A stretch of DNA of 64,000 nt from Symbiodinium natans (taxonomy: Eukaryota; Sar; Dinophyceae; Suessiales; Symbiodiniaceae): assembly GCA_905221605.1 (NCBI GenBank), contig CAJNDS010001458.1, positions 250,001-314,000 of the forward strand, in the 5' to 3' direction. A model generated the notes under the pieces. That model was not told the origin of the DNA and ran no database searches. It worked only from the letters and a program-made list of their open reading frames with translations. Both the position numbers and the translations under genes were made by a program. This document shows, piece after piece, positions 11,158 to 21,326 of the stretch. Numbering within the stretch: the stretch's first letter is position 1; each line of letters starts with the position of its first letter.

Positions 11158-11279
11158 TTCAGGGTTTCGGGGTTAGAATGGAGGGGGGGATCACCACCAG
11201 GAAGCCTAGGCCCTCAAGTTCAGGGTTTCGGGGTTAGGATGGAGGGGGGGATCACCACCAGGAAGCCTAGGCCCTCAAG
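11158..11279. repeat. Tandem duplication of a 61-bp unit
   Basis: Copy 1 is 11158-11218 and copy 2 is 11219-11279, both running from TTCAGGGTTTCGGGGTTAG to AGGCCCTCAAG. They differ by one base (AGAATGG against AGGATGG), so the duplication is recent. The unit begins with telomere-like variants. Confidence 0.95.
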
Positions 11280-11410
11280 AAAGGGAATAAGGGCCTATCT
11301 GGGTCCGAGAACATGATCCCACACCCTGAGCACTAAACCCCCTACACCCCCTAAATCCGGAAGCCTGCCGTGAGATTTGTTTTTTGGACCACGGTTCACA
11401 CATAATCTAC

Positions 11411-11505
11411 CTACTTGGAGGTTCAGCTGATAAGCCCCCAGTACCCTAAACCCTAAACCCTAAACTCATAATTTGGGTTAGAAGTACCCAAGAACCTCCA
11501 AGTAC
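11411..11505. mobile_element. MITE-like element, family B, with internal telomere-like tract
   Basis: Ends CTACTTGGAGGTTC and GAACCTCCAAGTA form the family B inverted repeat seen at 23711 and 57627. Inside, after GATAAGCCCCCAGTA, three CCCTAAA units are followed by CTCATAATTTGGG. The copy at 57627 has ATAAGCCCCCTTAAA with no tract, so the units here are probably an addition. Confidence 0.7.
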
Positions 11506-11627
11506 TGGGCAGAACTGGACCCAGGGAATGTGTCGCAGATCCAGAGGCCACAACATGGGCTAAGGCCTTAGCCGGCTCGGCTTCTAAGGTCCGGAGTCTG
11601 GGACTTTAGGCCTTCTAACCCGTCAAA

Positions 11628-11687
11628 ACCCTAAACCCTAAACCCTAAACCCTAAACCCTAAACCCTAAACCCTAAACCCTAAACCT
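11628..11687. repeat. Telomere-like array, about 8 CCCTAAA units
   Basis: Perfect heptamers joined to unique DNA on both sides (CGTCAAAA and CTTCGGCTTG). Confidence 0.95.
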
Positions 11688-12030
11688 TCGGCTTGCTATG
11701 GCCGGCCCATGCTTATTGCCAAAAGGTGGCTCGCATCGGACACGAACCGCGGAATGCGGTCCCAGTCCAGAACTTACCAAGACCCAAAGCACTAAGGGTT
11801 TAGGGTCTAAGGTTTGGGGTTTGGGGTTTAGGGGTACAGCCTGAACCCCCAGAACTGTGGCTTCCCGATTTTATCTCCGGGCTTCAGGATTGTGGTGGTT
11901 CTGGAGTAGGCGCCGCGCACGCGGATGAAGTACGGGTGATTTAAAAACATGCTCCCAAACTCGTTGGGACCAAATTGACCTGAAAAAGCTGAGGGGGCCA
12001 TCTGCCCTTTACGATGATAAGCCCTGTGGC

Positions 12031-12107
12031 TTGGGATGTTCCCCCGTATACTAGCAGTCCTTTATAAGGATTTTAATAGGGGGAACTATAATCCCAAAGC
12101 GTCCAGC
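12031..12107. mobile_element. MITE-like element, family G copy 1
   Basis: TTGGGATGTTCCCCCGTATA at the left and GGGGGAACTATAATCCCAA at the right, with CCTTTATAAGG near the centre. Related copies at 60006 (clear 15-bp inverted ends) and 48777. Confidence 0.6.
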
Positions 12108-13190
12108 GTACGATGGGGTGTGTGGACCCTAAGCCTATGAGGGTTCACGTAATCCCAATTGACTCGGCTCGCAAGCATATTGCGGGTTAGGCTTTAGGGT
12201 TTAGGGTTGAGGGTTTCGGGTTCCATATCCATTCACTCATGACGTGTTTCGCCTCGGCCCCTGGGCCGTGTGACATCCTGAGGTTGCCATACGACCCCCT
12301 GATCCTCGACTCGAAACACCCCTAAATCCTCGCTATGGCTTCGTTTTCTAGGTCTCCCCCCTGGGGGTTGGGTGGAGAAATCTGTCCTCAAGCGAATTTA
12401 GACCTTGGGTTTTCGGCTTCTGTAGATAGAGTCTGTAGAGTTGAAGGGAGTTTGAAATGGAGTTTATAGAGATTATCTTTTGCAGAGCTTATGGGCTTAG
12501 AAGGCTAAGAGGGTTTGCTTGAGGTCTCTACCGACAAGACCTCCCTTGACACGTGACATCGTAACTTTTAAAGTCCTACGAAAACCCTAAACACTCAACC
12601 CCGGCACATGGTCGGGTTAGGGTTGGCGGTTTCGGGTTGAAGGTTTTCCAGGTCTCGGGGTTGTGGGCTTCTTATGGGGGTACTACAGTACAGGCTTCTG
12701 TGGTACCCTATATTACAATGAACAAACCCAAATACACACGCCAGAAGTCGCAAAAAACTAGGAGAGCAACCTTTCGGTCTAGGGTTTAGGGCTTAGGGTG
12801 TAGGGTTCAGGGTATCTTGCAGCCAGCCTGCCCTGCGTCGCTGGTTTAGGGTGTTCCATCCTCTTCCGAGCTACAAGCGGTGATTCTGTTCAAGGCTTGC
12901 GGGACGGAGCCCGGTAGCTGCCGGGGGCCAAAGCATAGGCTCGCACTTTGCCCCAAACTGCCCTGATTGCCCTAAGCTACCTTCTTTTAAAACCCCACGA
13001 ACCCCTACATTGCGCTACATTGCCCGAAAGCCCCGGAACAGAATCACTGCTGACTGAATCATGTGAAACACGCCCAGAGTCGAATCAAGGCGCCGGCACA
13101 AGCGTGCCTATAGATCCGAATCAGAGGATTCCCTTGAAAACGTCTGCACAGTGCCTAGACTCAAGAGAAACCTAGGGATAACAAGCCAGC

Positions 13191-13348
13191 GTGCCCTTTT
13201 TTGGTTTTAAGGGGCTTAAAATACGGGAACCAAAAGAACGGGAATTAGGGCCAATTCTGGGTCCTAGACAATACTCCTACATATGATCCCCTAAGCCCAA
13301 CAAGGGAGAAAAAAACAACTATGAAATGACCCAAGGGTCTACGCAGGA
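13191..13348. repeat. Family K fragment joined to a family J copy
   Basis: The left part (GCCCTTTTTTGGTTTTAAGG to ATTCTGGGTCCTAGAC) resembles the middle of the family K copies at 42173 and 60323. The right part (ATACTCCTACATATGATCCC to CCCAAGGGTCTACGCAGGA) resembles family J at 3866. The two abut directly, which suggests nested or composite insertion. Confidence 0.5.
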
Positions 13349-13413
13349 AGATCTTTATGCTACAGGAAGACAGGAACTCTTGGAGCTGAACAACTTGAGA
13401 TCTGGAGGGGGTG

Positions 13414-13506
13414 GGTTTAGGGTTTAGGGTTTAGGGTTTAGGGTTTAGGGTTTAGGGTTTAGGGTTTAGGGTTTAGGGTTTAGGGTTTAGGGTTTAGGGT
13501 TTAGGG
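13414..13506. repeat. Telomere-like array, 13 perfect TTTAGGG units
   Basis: Uninterrupted TTTAGGG heptamers, the orientation opposite to the arrays at 6421 and 11628. Confidence 0.97.
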
Positions 13507-14161
13507 CATCTCGCCGCGCACCCTACACATGTCAGGCGAAGGCATTTGTTTTCAGTGCAGTCCAACAATTTTCATTGGTGCTGGTTTCTTTCTCCCCACC
13601 CGCTCTGAGCTTTCACAGGCCACCACCCAAACTACTGCCTTTTAGGGTTTAAGGCTGTCGCCTTCAATTCCCACCATTGTGACGACTTCCAACTTGCAAA
13701 GGTGTCCATCCAGTGAAGGTGTCCATCAATGCCGGATATGTTCTGGGTCCAGGCACCCTAGAAAAAGGGTAGGTGCAGCCTAAGCAGGCCAGGTGGGAAT
13801 TTAGGGTTTAGGGTTGCGAGTTCTAACGACATTCGAACATTCCCCCCCCCCCCCTACCCCTTCGGATTCCCCTACTACCCCTATTAGGGTTCAGGGTTTA
13901 CGGCTTAGGGTTCCCCCCATCATGACGGCTATTTAGGGACAATTCGGCGAAAGTGATTCAAGGAAGCAGGGAAGCCCATGGCCTTCGGGATCCTTCATTT
14001 GGGGCCTTCCTACACCCTAAGCCCTAAACCCGATGCCCTGAAGCCTAAACCCTAGACGCTTCGGAATCCCTCTGTTGAGGCCTTCCTATCCTACAGCGGG
14101 GTCGTCGCAGGCGCAAGGCTCTCCAGTGTCGGCTGGGCTGGTGTCCCTGGGGATGCCGATG

Positions 14162-14231
14162 TTAGGGTTTAGGGTTTAGGGGTTTAGGGGTTTAGGGGTT
14201 TAGGGGTTTAGGGGTTTCGGGGTTTCGGGGT
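14162..14231. repeat. Array homogenised to the 8-bp unit TTTAGGGG
   Basis: After two TTTAGGG units, six consecutive units are the octamer GGTTTAGG in phase, then TTTCGGGG twice. A slipped unit length kept over consecutive repeats indicates tandem copying of a variant. Confidence 0.92.
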
Positions 14232-15731
14232 GTCCGGGTGCAGGGGAAAGGTGGTTCGTCCTGATTTGAACATACCTCCCATAATCTCATGGCTTTGGGG
14301 GTTGGAGCCAAGACATCGCACCAGGCTTCTGAAATCGAGGGTATCAGAGCTCAATGCAAAATCCAGCTGGGGTTTAGGGTTTAGGGTTTCGGGGGAAACA
14401 ACGCTGAAACCCTGACCCCTAAAGCCTAAACCCTAAACCCTGCACCTGAACACTTTATGGTCTCTAAGTGGACTCAGAATCCAGAAAAAGTTGAAGGGTG
14501 CGCCACCAGTGACCAAAGTCGATTTAGAGTTTAGGGTTTAGGCTTTAGGGTTGGTGGAGTTTTGGGTGCTGCAGCCCTTTGCGCGTCAGAAAAGCCGGGC
14601 TCCGTTGACAAAGTAGAGCCCAAGACCCCTTGATTGAGCAATGCCTCTTAAAACACAGGGATCCTTGACAGAATTCTATTCATCAAATCAGGGGCATTAG
14701 GCTCCCTAAAGCCGCAAAACCCTGAAGCCCTCAACCCTGAAACGCGACCCTCAATTCAGGGTCTTGGGATCGGCGGGGCGCGTTAACACACTGATTCCAT
14801 GAACCCTGATCCTAAAACCCTAAACCCTAAACCCCAAACCCCAAATCCTAAACCCCAAACCCTAAGCAGCAATCTGAACAGTCGTGGCGCCCTGCGACTT
14901 CGTGGAGTGTGTCGAGCTTCTGCCGGCGGGTTAGGGCGACTTTGTAATGGAGGGGTGCTGTGTTTTGGTTATTTCAGGCTTTGGGGTTTAGGGTTTAGGG
15001 TCTTTGGAGTATAGGGTTTGGGGTTTAGGCTTTGGGGCTTAGGGCAATGGAGGGTTCAGGGCTTGTGGCTTGGCAGCTCTCTTTACTAGGTTTGCCTCTC
15101 AAAACCCCCTGAAAAAGCAAATGCAATACACTTAAACCCCATACTTTGGGATGTTCCCCGAATCAATCTTCTTCCTTACAAGGGCAATATAGGGATGATG
15201 ATCTTTCATTCTTTTTGCAGGTTCTTTAAGCAGAAAGTAACATAAGGGTAGACGTAGCATATCCCGAGGGTTAGTATCACAGCACAGGGCTATCGAGCTC
15301 TCCCTAAACCCTAAGCCCTAAACCCTAAACCCTAAACCCTAAGCCCTAAAACGTGCGCTGGGCCCCAAGAAAAGGGGAGTCTCCCTGTGCCTGGCTTTTT
15401 GTGTGTGCTACTGTTTGTCTCTTTTGCTGCACGTCCAAGGGCTCTTCAGGGTTACGGTAGGGCCCCCTTCCCTTTAAACAAAGCCAAGTCCGGGAACTCA
15501 ACTTAGAACCCTCTGCCCGCCCAAACAAGGCCCTCCGCCGAAGAGATTGAATCAATCAAGGGGGGGGTTCATTCTTCGCAAGTGAACATAAATAAACACC
15601 CTCTAAACAACCAGTCCAAGACAAAAAGCGGCCGGCTTGGGCGATGTAGGGTAGGTTGCCTTCGTCCCAGCCCCACCACATCCCTAAAACGCGTAGGCCC
15701 GCACTCTAAACGCTAGAAACCCTAAACAGTA

Positions 15732-15806
15732 ACCCTAAACCCTACTAAACCCTAAACCCTAAACCCTAAACCCTAAACCGTAAACCCTAAACCCTAAACC
15801 CTAAAC
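15732..15806. repeat. Telomere-like array, CCCTAAA with variants
   Basis: About ten heptamers, one CCCTACTAAA and one CCGTAAA variant, followed by a run of about 15 C at 15834. Confidence 0.9.
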
Positions 15807-15947
15807 AACATCCTCAACTTCTCACTGTCACGTCCCCCCCCCCCCCCGAAGCCCTTTGCCCAAGCCCTGAAAACCGTGCGGTCCTGGAACTCCGGGTTTG
15901 GCTACGCACGCGTGGCTCATCGAAGGACAGGAGCACGCTTCTGGAAG

Positions 15948-16107
15948 GGTTTAGGGTGTAGGGTTTAGGGTCTGGGTTTAGGGTTTAGGGTTTAGGGTTT
16001 AGGGTTTAGGGTTTAGGGTTTAGGGTTTAGGGTTTAGGGTTTAGGGTTTAGGGTTTAGGGTTTAGGGTTTAGGGTTTTCTAGGGTCTAGGGTTTAGGGCT
16101 TAGGGGT
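15948..16107. repeat. Long telomere-like array, about 20 TTTAGGG-type units
   Basis: A central stretch of about 14 perfect TTTAGGG units (15974-16074) flanked by variant units (TGTAGGG, TCTAGGG, TTCTAGGG). Perfect core with degenerate edges. Confidence 0.95.
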
Positions 16108-16351
16108 CGGGGCTTGGTTTATAGGCTGACCTTCTTGATGGTTACTTTACTTTGGGTGACCTGAATACGACACCGAAAGTCTGGGGCTTCGCTTCCTGCA
16201 TCGCTTGTCGTCTACGTGCTAAGCCCTAAACCCTAAACCCTAAACCCTAAACTCTTCGCCCCAACCAGCAACCAGGTCCGGCCCTACAATGTGGCTCACA
16301 CGTCGGGCACTTGAGTAATTCAGAAAGCCCTAGTCCATGACCCCGAAGAAC

Positions 16352-16463
16352 CAAAAAAAAGGGGTCTGAATAATTGGAATAGGGTTTGGGGGAGTTTGTT
16401 ATAGCATATATATATATATATATGTATAGGAAGCATATGGGAATACTCGTAGTTATAGAGGCA
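16352..16463. mobile_element. MITE-like element, family E, with AT microsatellite at its centre
   Basis: Order AGGGGTCTGAATAATTGGAA, AGGGTTTGGGGGAGT, TTATAGCA, then TATATA units (16406-16425) and GGGAATACTCGTAGTTATAG. The AT run sits where the other family E copies have a short AT-rich centre. Confidence 0.55.
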
Positions 16464-19015
16464 AGGGCCGGCGTTGCCCTGAAAACGCAAACCCCTTCAT
16501 GGTTTTACTCTGGGGCTCGGATCAGCAACAGATCTCACCCTAATCCCTCACCCCCACCCCCATGAACCGGAACAAAACCTGATACACACCTCGAGGCTCT
16601 AAACCGGGAAAGCCCAAAACCCGAAACCCGAAACCCTAAACCCTAAACCCTAAACTGTAAACCCTAAACCCTAAACCCTAGAAAGCTTAGGGCCACTTGA
16701 GGGAGGTTATCCCTCCCCCAATGGAGCCCCCGGATCCCCCCCGTCTCAAACTCAAACAGCTTGAGAGTTGAGGCTTTCGTCTACACCCGCAGCAGTAGAA
16801 GCCCATTCGCAGACAAGTGTCTACGGCCTGATCCCTCAACTCTATGACCCCTAAACCACAAACCCTAAACCCTAAACCCTAAACCCTAAACCCTAAACCT
16901 CAGAAATACAACCCAACGGCCCACTGGGCTTCCGAGGGCCATGGCAGCCAAGGGGCTTGGGACCATGGTTGGTCCTGAGTCGTGTAGGGATTAGGGTTTG
17001 AGGGTTTCGGGTTCAGGGTTTAGGGTTTTAGGGTTTAGGGCTTAGGAGCTTGGCGTTTGGGGGGGCGGGGGGGTGGTGGCCTTGGCTGAAAGGTCCTGCT
17101 TCGTTTTTGGGACCCTAAACCCTAAACTCAGGGCGGCCACCCCCCTACAAAGGGGGGGCGGCCGCCTCCTGCAGCTCGACACGATGGGCCCGGTACCGGA
17201 GCAGGTCCTAAAAAGTAAATGCCCTAAACGTCACCCGAAACGACCCCCATTTTTCACCACCCCCTGCACCCCCCACCACCCGTCTGGTTCCCCCCCTGAA
17301 ACCCCCCACGAGACGCCCTGGAACTGAAGAAGTTTTTGGAAGTGGACGGTTGGCTTGAGTTTAGGCCTTATCCCTAAAAGGAACAGGTTTGGGTGGTTTT
17401 GCCGCCTGAGACGGCGTGGGTGGGAGAAAGGTGTCAGGGTGGCCCTCCACGAATTGGGCCATGGCCGCCCTTCGCATTGCTCGATGCCTTCAAGGCTCTA
17501 CTGAAAACCGTCACATTTACAGCTTGTACGCCATACTACAGCAAACCCGAAACCCAAAACCACCCTAAAGCCTAAGCTTGAGTCTAAGCTCTTCACACAC
17601 TCCCACTTGTGACGCAGGATGCGATGCCATGGCAAAAGCTAGGGAGCCCATTGAAAAACCACTTGGATCCCAAAAGTAGTCGGGGCATGCCTGAGCAGCG
17701 TAGCACGCAGCTACCCCACTCACCGCAGAAAAACGACTAACCGATTAAATCACGAGGCACATCACTGCAACCTGAAACAGCTCCCGTATCCGCACGTGCT
17801 GTTGCTGGGGTTCAAAAACATCATGAGCATCCCCACTTGGCGGGGAACGACGATTCGGTGCTGTTCTTCGCCTAAGCCGGAAACGCACACGAGCAGACGC
17901 ATCTTCTCTGGGGGAAGGAGGGTGCATTGACAGAGCCTGCGGGAGCCACTTGGATCCCAAAACCCCGATCCCTAATCCCTAAACCCTTATCCTTAGTCCC
18001 TACACCCTAAACGCTGATCGCTGCCACAGTGAGAGGGCATGGCACCTACCCATATGGCTGTTTCCCAAAATAAGGGGGGGGGGTACCCCTTTTATACCTC
18101 AAAGAGAACAGAACCCCTTAAAGGGATCCCTTCAACGGTTACCCTCAACCCTAAACCCTTAAACCCCAAACCCTAAACCCTAAGCCCTTCACTGCCTCCT
18201 TTTTCGGAAACTCCCCATATGCCGAGGAGGCGTCTTCAGAACTTGCATGGAGCCGCTGATCTCCGTCGTCTTCCCCGGGCTGAAACAAACGGGAAGCGCC
18301 TGCGAAGATAAACCAGAGACATGGCTTACGAAAACGGGGGGTTAGGGTTAGGGTTTGGGGTTTAGGTTCTATTTGGGGCATAAAAGGGGTCCAGACAGCA
18401 TCTTTTTAGGGCAGAGGGTTTTGCCCGAACTCCCACGGCCCTTCGACTTAGGTTGCAGGGTTCAGGGGCTAGGGTTACCAAGGTCATAAGGGTAAAGGAT
18501 CTGGTGCCTGGACCGTGAAACCCCGAACCCCAGGCGGTTTGGAACCCTGAAACCCGAAAGCCCTGAAACTCTGGAGGTCCTGGAGCCCTGAAAGCCCTGA
18601 TGAGAAGCCCTAGAAACACTAAAGCCCTGAGCACCTAAAGTTCTAAACCCTAAACCCTAAACCCTAAACCCCAAAGCCCCGAAAAAAGCCCCAAGCACCT
18701 TGTACACGAAGCTGTTGCCTCGTAATGGCTCGCCACGGCCTTCTGCCGCCTCACTTGAATCTTGCAGAGCTTAGTTTAGGGTTTAGGTTTTGGGGTTTGG
18801 GGTCCGGCCCCTAAACCCTAAACCCCTCAAACCAAACCCTTACACCCGAAACCCTAAACCGCAGAGCTTCGGGTTTCAGCGCAGGCCTGGGGGCTTGGGG
18901 CTTTAGGGAGTTAGGGGGGATGTGGCTTTAGGGGGTTCGGGTTGGGGGCTTCAGGGTTTTGAGAGTTTGGGGTTTAGGGTGGGGGGTGGAGTCGTGAAGC
19001 AAACACAAGCCCTCA

Positions 19016-19108
19016 GGCGGGGGGTACCTTATTGGGGTCCTTCTGAAATCGGGATCCTCTTATTTTGGGTTTAGGATTTAGGGGTCCCTTGCTTTCGTAA
19101 ACCCCCCC
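19016..19108. mobile_element. MITE-like element, family A, left end truncated
   Basis: From GGGGGTACCTTATTGGGGTC to TTTCGTAAACCCCCCC, matching family A. The left inverted repeat is cut short. The middle reads TTTTGGGTTTAGGATTTAGG where other copies have TTTGGGGGTCTATTTTAGG, so it has become more telomere-like. Confidence 0.6.
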
Positions 19109-19492
19109 ATATGGGTCTAAGCAAGGAGGATCCCACTCCAGCGATATTCGCTGCTTTTCGGCTGATTAGGGGTTTTTGTGTGGAATTGCAGAACACCCTA
19201 CGAGCCCACCCCCCCCAGCAAAGGGTTCAGCGTGGCTTTGATCCAAAATCCCAAATCCCTCAAAAGATGACACCCAGGACCTAAACCCTGAACTCTACAC
19301 CCCAAACCCTAATCGCTAAACGCCACACCCTGAACCCTAAAACCCTAAGCCCTGAACCCCAAGCCCTATGCAGACACAAGTGGCGATGGCTTCGTGCTGC
19401 AGGCGTTGCAAGAGGTGCCTAGCTCGATACACAGACACATTTAGGGCTGCGGGCTTAGGGTGGAGGCCTCAGGGCTGCGCTAAACCCTAGAT

Positions 19493-19562
19493 TGTTTAGG
19501 GTTTAGGGTTTAGGATTTAGGGTTTAGGGTTAACCCTAAACTCCAAACCCTAAACCCTAGCC
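19493..19562. repeat. Inverted telomere-like array with an 18-bp perfect palindrome
   Basis: TTTAGGG units meet CCCTAAA units at the palindrome TTTAGGGTTAACCCTAAA (19523-19540). Arms of about three units each side could form a cruciform. Confidence 0.92.
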
Positions 19563-19920
19563 CTATACGCCCTAACCACTAAACCCCAGAACAAGTGGAT
19601 CGGGGGTTCCGCTTTCTGGATCCCCTCCCAGGTCTGGGTCATGAGCCCAAAGTCCTCTCCGTTTGGGCGTTTCATGGACTCAGGTGTAGAGTTTGGAGCT
19701 TGGGCTTTAGGGTTTGGAGCGCTTTCAGTTACGCTAAACCCTAAACCCTGAAACCTAAAACCGAACCCTAAAATGCCTAAAGCGTAGACACTGCCTTATC
19801 GCGCTAGATTCGACCCGGTCACAAGCATCGGACCCCGGACCAAAATCTTACCTTGTGCCAAAACAGCTCCCGAAACCCCAAACCTGAGGCCCTCAAGCGT
19901 AAGCAGGCGCGACTCCCTAA

Positions 19921-20022
19921 TGTAGGGGCCTTAAAAAAAGAACATGGCTTTGGGGGGTTGATTTTTGTATAAATGTATAGGGAACACAAGGGAGTACTAT
20001 TTGCAATTTTTCCGATCCCTAC
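19921..20022. mobile_element. MITE-like element, family E, copy with 10-bp inverted ends
   Basis: TGTAGGGGCCTTAAAAAAAG at the left, GATCCCTACA at the right. The interior has TTTGGGGGGTTGA, GGGAACACAAGGGAGTACTA and TTTGCAATTTTTCCGATCCC, as in the other copies. Confidence 0.6.
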
Positions 20023-20507
20023 ACCTCCGCTTCCTTTAAAAGCCCTAAACACTTAACCCCTAAACCCCAAACCCTAAACCCTAAACCCCTAAAACCTAGC
20101 CCTTAAACCCCAAACCCCAAACCCCAAACCCCAAACCCTAAACCCTAAACCCTAAACCCTAGCCCTGCGCCCTTGCGATGAAGGCAGGCCGCGTGGTGTG
20201 CGGCGCAGGAAAAAGCTCCGACACCTGACCATCGGGTTTATGGGCTTCTTGCTTCTCCCAAAACCCTAAACACTAAACAAACCCTAAACCCTGGCCCTAA
20301 ACCCTAAACCCTAGACCCTAAACCGTAAACCCTAAACCCGGGTAGTTCCCCGGCCCCCCAAATTCCGAAACGGCGCTTCGCCCCTGCACTTCCTGGTTCG
20401 GGGGGTCCTGAGCCGTTCAAAGAATGAACAGCCATCCTCCTCATCTACTAGGGTTTAGGGTTTAGGGAAGAGGTTCAATGAAGAATTCGGGTGTTCAGGG
20501 TTCCTGA

Positions 20508-20638
20508 GGGTAGTTACATGGTATGGGCCCTTTGGAAAGGGGGCCCCTTATATACCCCTTATATACCCTATGCAACCCAAGGGCCCAGACCGTTGAAGAA
20601 ACTAAGGGACCTTGTTAAGGGCGCATATAACTGCCCTT
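20508..20638. mobile_element. MITE-like element, family F copy 2
   Basis: Left GAGGGTAGTTACATGG pairs with right CATATAACTGCCCTT on the other strand. The interior has GGGGGCCCCTTATATACCCC and AAGGGACCTTGTTAAGGG. Confidence 0.6.
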
Positions 20639-20721
20639 GGAGGGTTCAGGGCTCCAGGGTTTCGAGCTGGGGGTTCTGAGTTTCGGGGTTCAGGGTTCAG
20701 GGTTTAGGGTTTGACCCCAAC

Positions 20722-20989
20722 TGTTGAACTGTAGTACCTCTACATGTTTGGCCATAGCCTATCTTGTTGTTCTCCTGACGCTCGTAGGGCCAAAGCACAG
20801 TCAGCCTTGAGCATGTCTTCTAAGTATGTATAGTTCTACTGTAGGTGCTGTAGCCTTACCAGCCATGTAGCACAGGATCTTTTGCTGCGTGTAAAACCTC
20901 CGCATTGTGTGAGCCATGGTTGGGGTAGAGACTGGGGAATCTAAGAAGCCACTGGTTTCTGCTGCTCAGCCTGCTGGTTCACACCAGCA
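20722..20989 (+). repeat. 5' LTR (268 bp)
   Basis: Starts TGTTGAACTGTAGTACC and ends CACACCAGCA; matches 23136-23395 along its length. Contains an extra 9 bp (CAGCCTGCT) near its 3' end relative to the other LTR. The last 18 bases form a short hairpin (TGCTGG and CCAGCA). Confidence 0.95.
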
Positions 20990-21007
20990 GGTTATGGCAG
21001 GGCAACA
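20990..21007 (+). promoter_or_regulatory. Probable primer binding site, half-tRNA-iMet type
   Basis: GGTTATGGCAGGGCAACAGC starts at the first base after the LTR. GGTTATGG is complementary to CCATAACC of the initiator tRNA anticodon loop, as in Drosophila copia. The stem part does not match the animal tRNA and should be compared with the host's own initiator tRNA. Confidence 0.6.
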
Positions 21008-21326
21008 GCACCACCGGAGTGACTTCATCAGTCTCAGCGGGAGGCGCTGAGACTGATGGGCCACAAACTACGTTTGGGATTGGTGCGCCTTGTGGTTTGG
21101 AAGCTGGATCATTTGGGTCAGTTTTGGACGGTGGGGACGCAATCCGACATTCGCTGGCTACGGGAAGGGCGCGTGGGGATGCAGAGCACAACGCCCATTC
21201 GCCGAACAAGCAAGGTGGGGAACAAGATCCACCTGTTGCTGAGCCGAAAACTCCGGGCGGAAGCCTAGGACCCTGAGGCCTAGGCACACCGGATGCGAAG
21301 TCGTTTTTTCCAGAGTTTGGGAGTGG

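Larger units (their letters stand above)
10890..16351. other. Non-coding mosaic, telomere-like tracts frequent
   Basis: Short telomere-like tracts occur at about 11446-11466, 11800-11830, 12188-12215, 12782-12800, 13800-13815, 14375-14392, 14815-14865, 14985-15050 and 15302-15345, besides the long arrays listed. A stretch of about 12230-12780 is nearly free of them and holds no gene I recognise. The longest frames (under 80 codons) have no known domains. Confidence 0.65.
16464..20507. other. Non-coding mosaic
   Basis: Telomere-like tracts at about 16632-16680, 16857-16900, 16985-17045, 18148-18185, 18645-18670, 18776-18870, 19300-19370, 20040-20165 and 20280-20340, with diverged short repeats between. 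The stretch 17050-17960 has few units and several short frames without recognisable domains. No gene supported. Confidence 0.65.

Noticed and set aside
13414-13506. CRISPR-like array from regularly spaced repeats
   Set aside because: The repeats are contiguous 7-mers without spacers and the DNA is eukaryotic; no cas-like gene exists.
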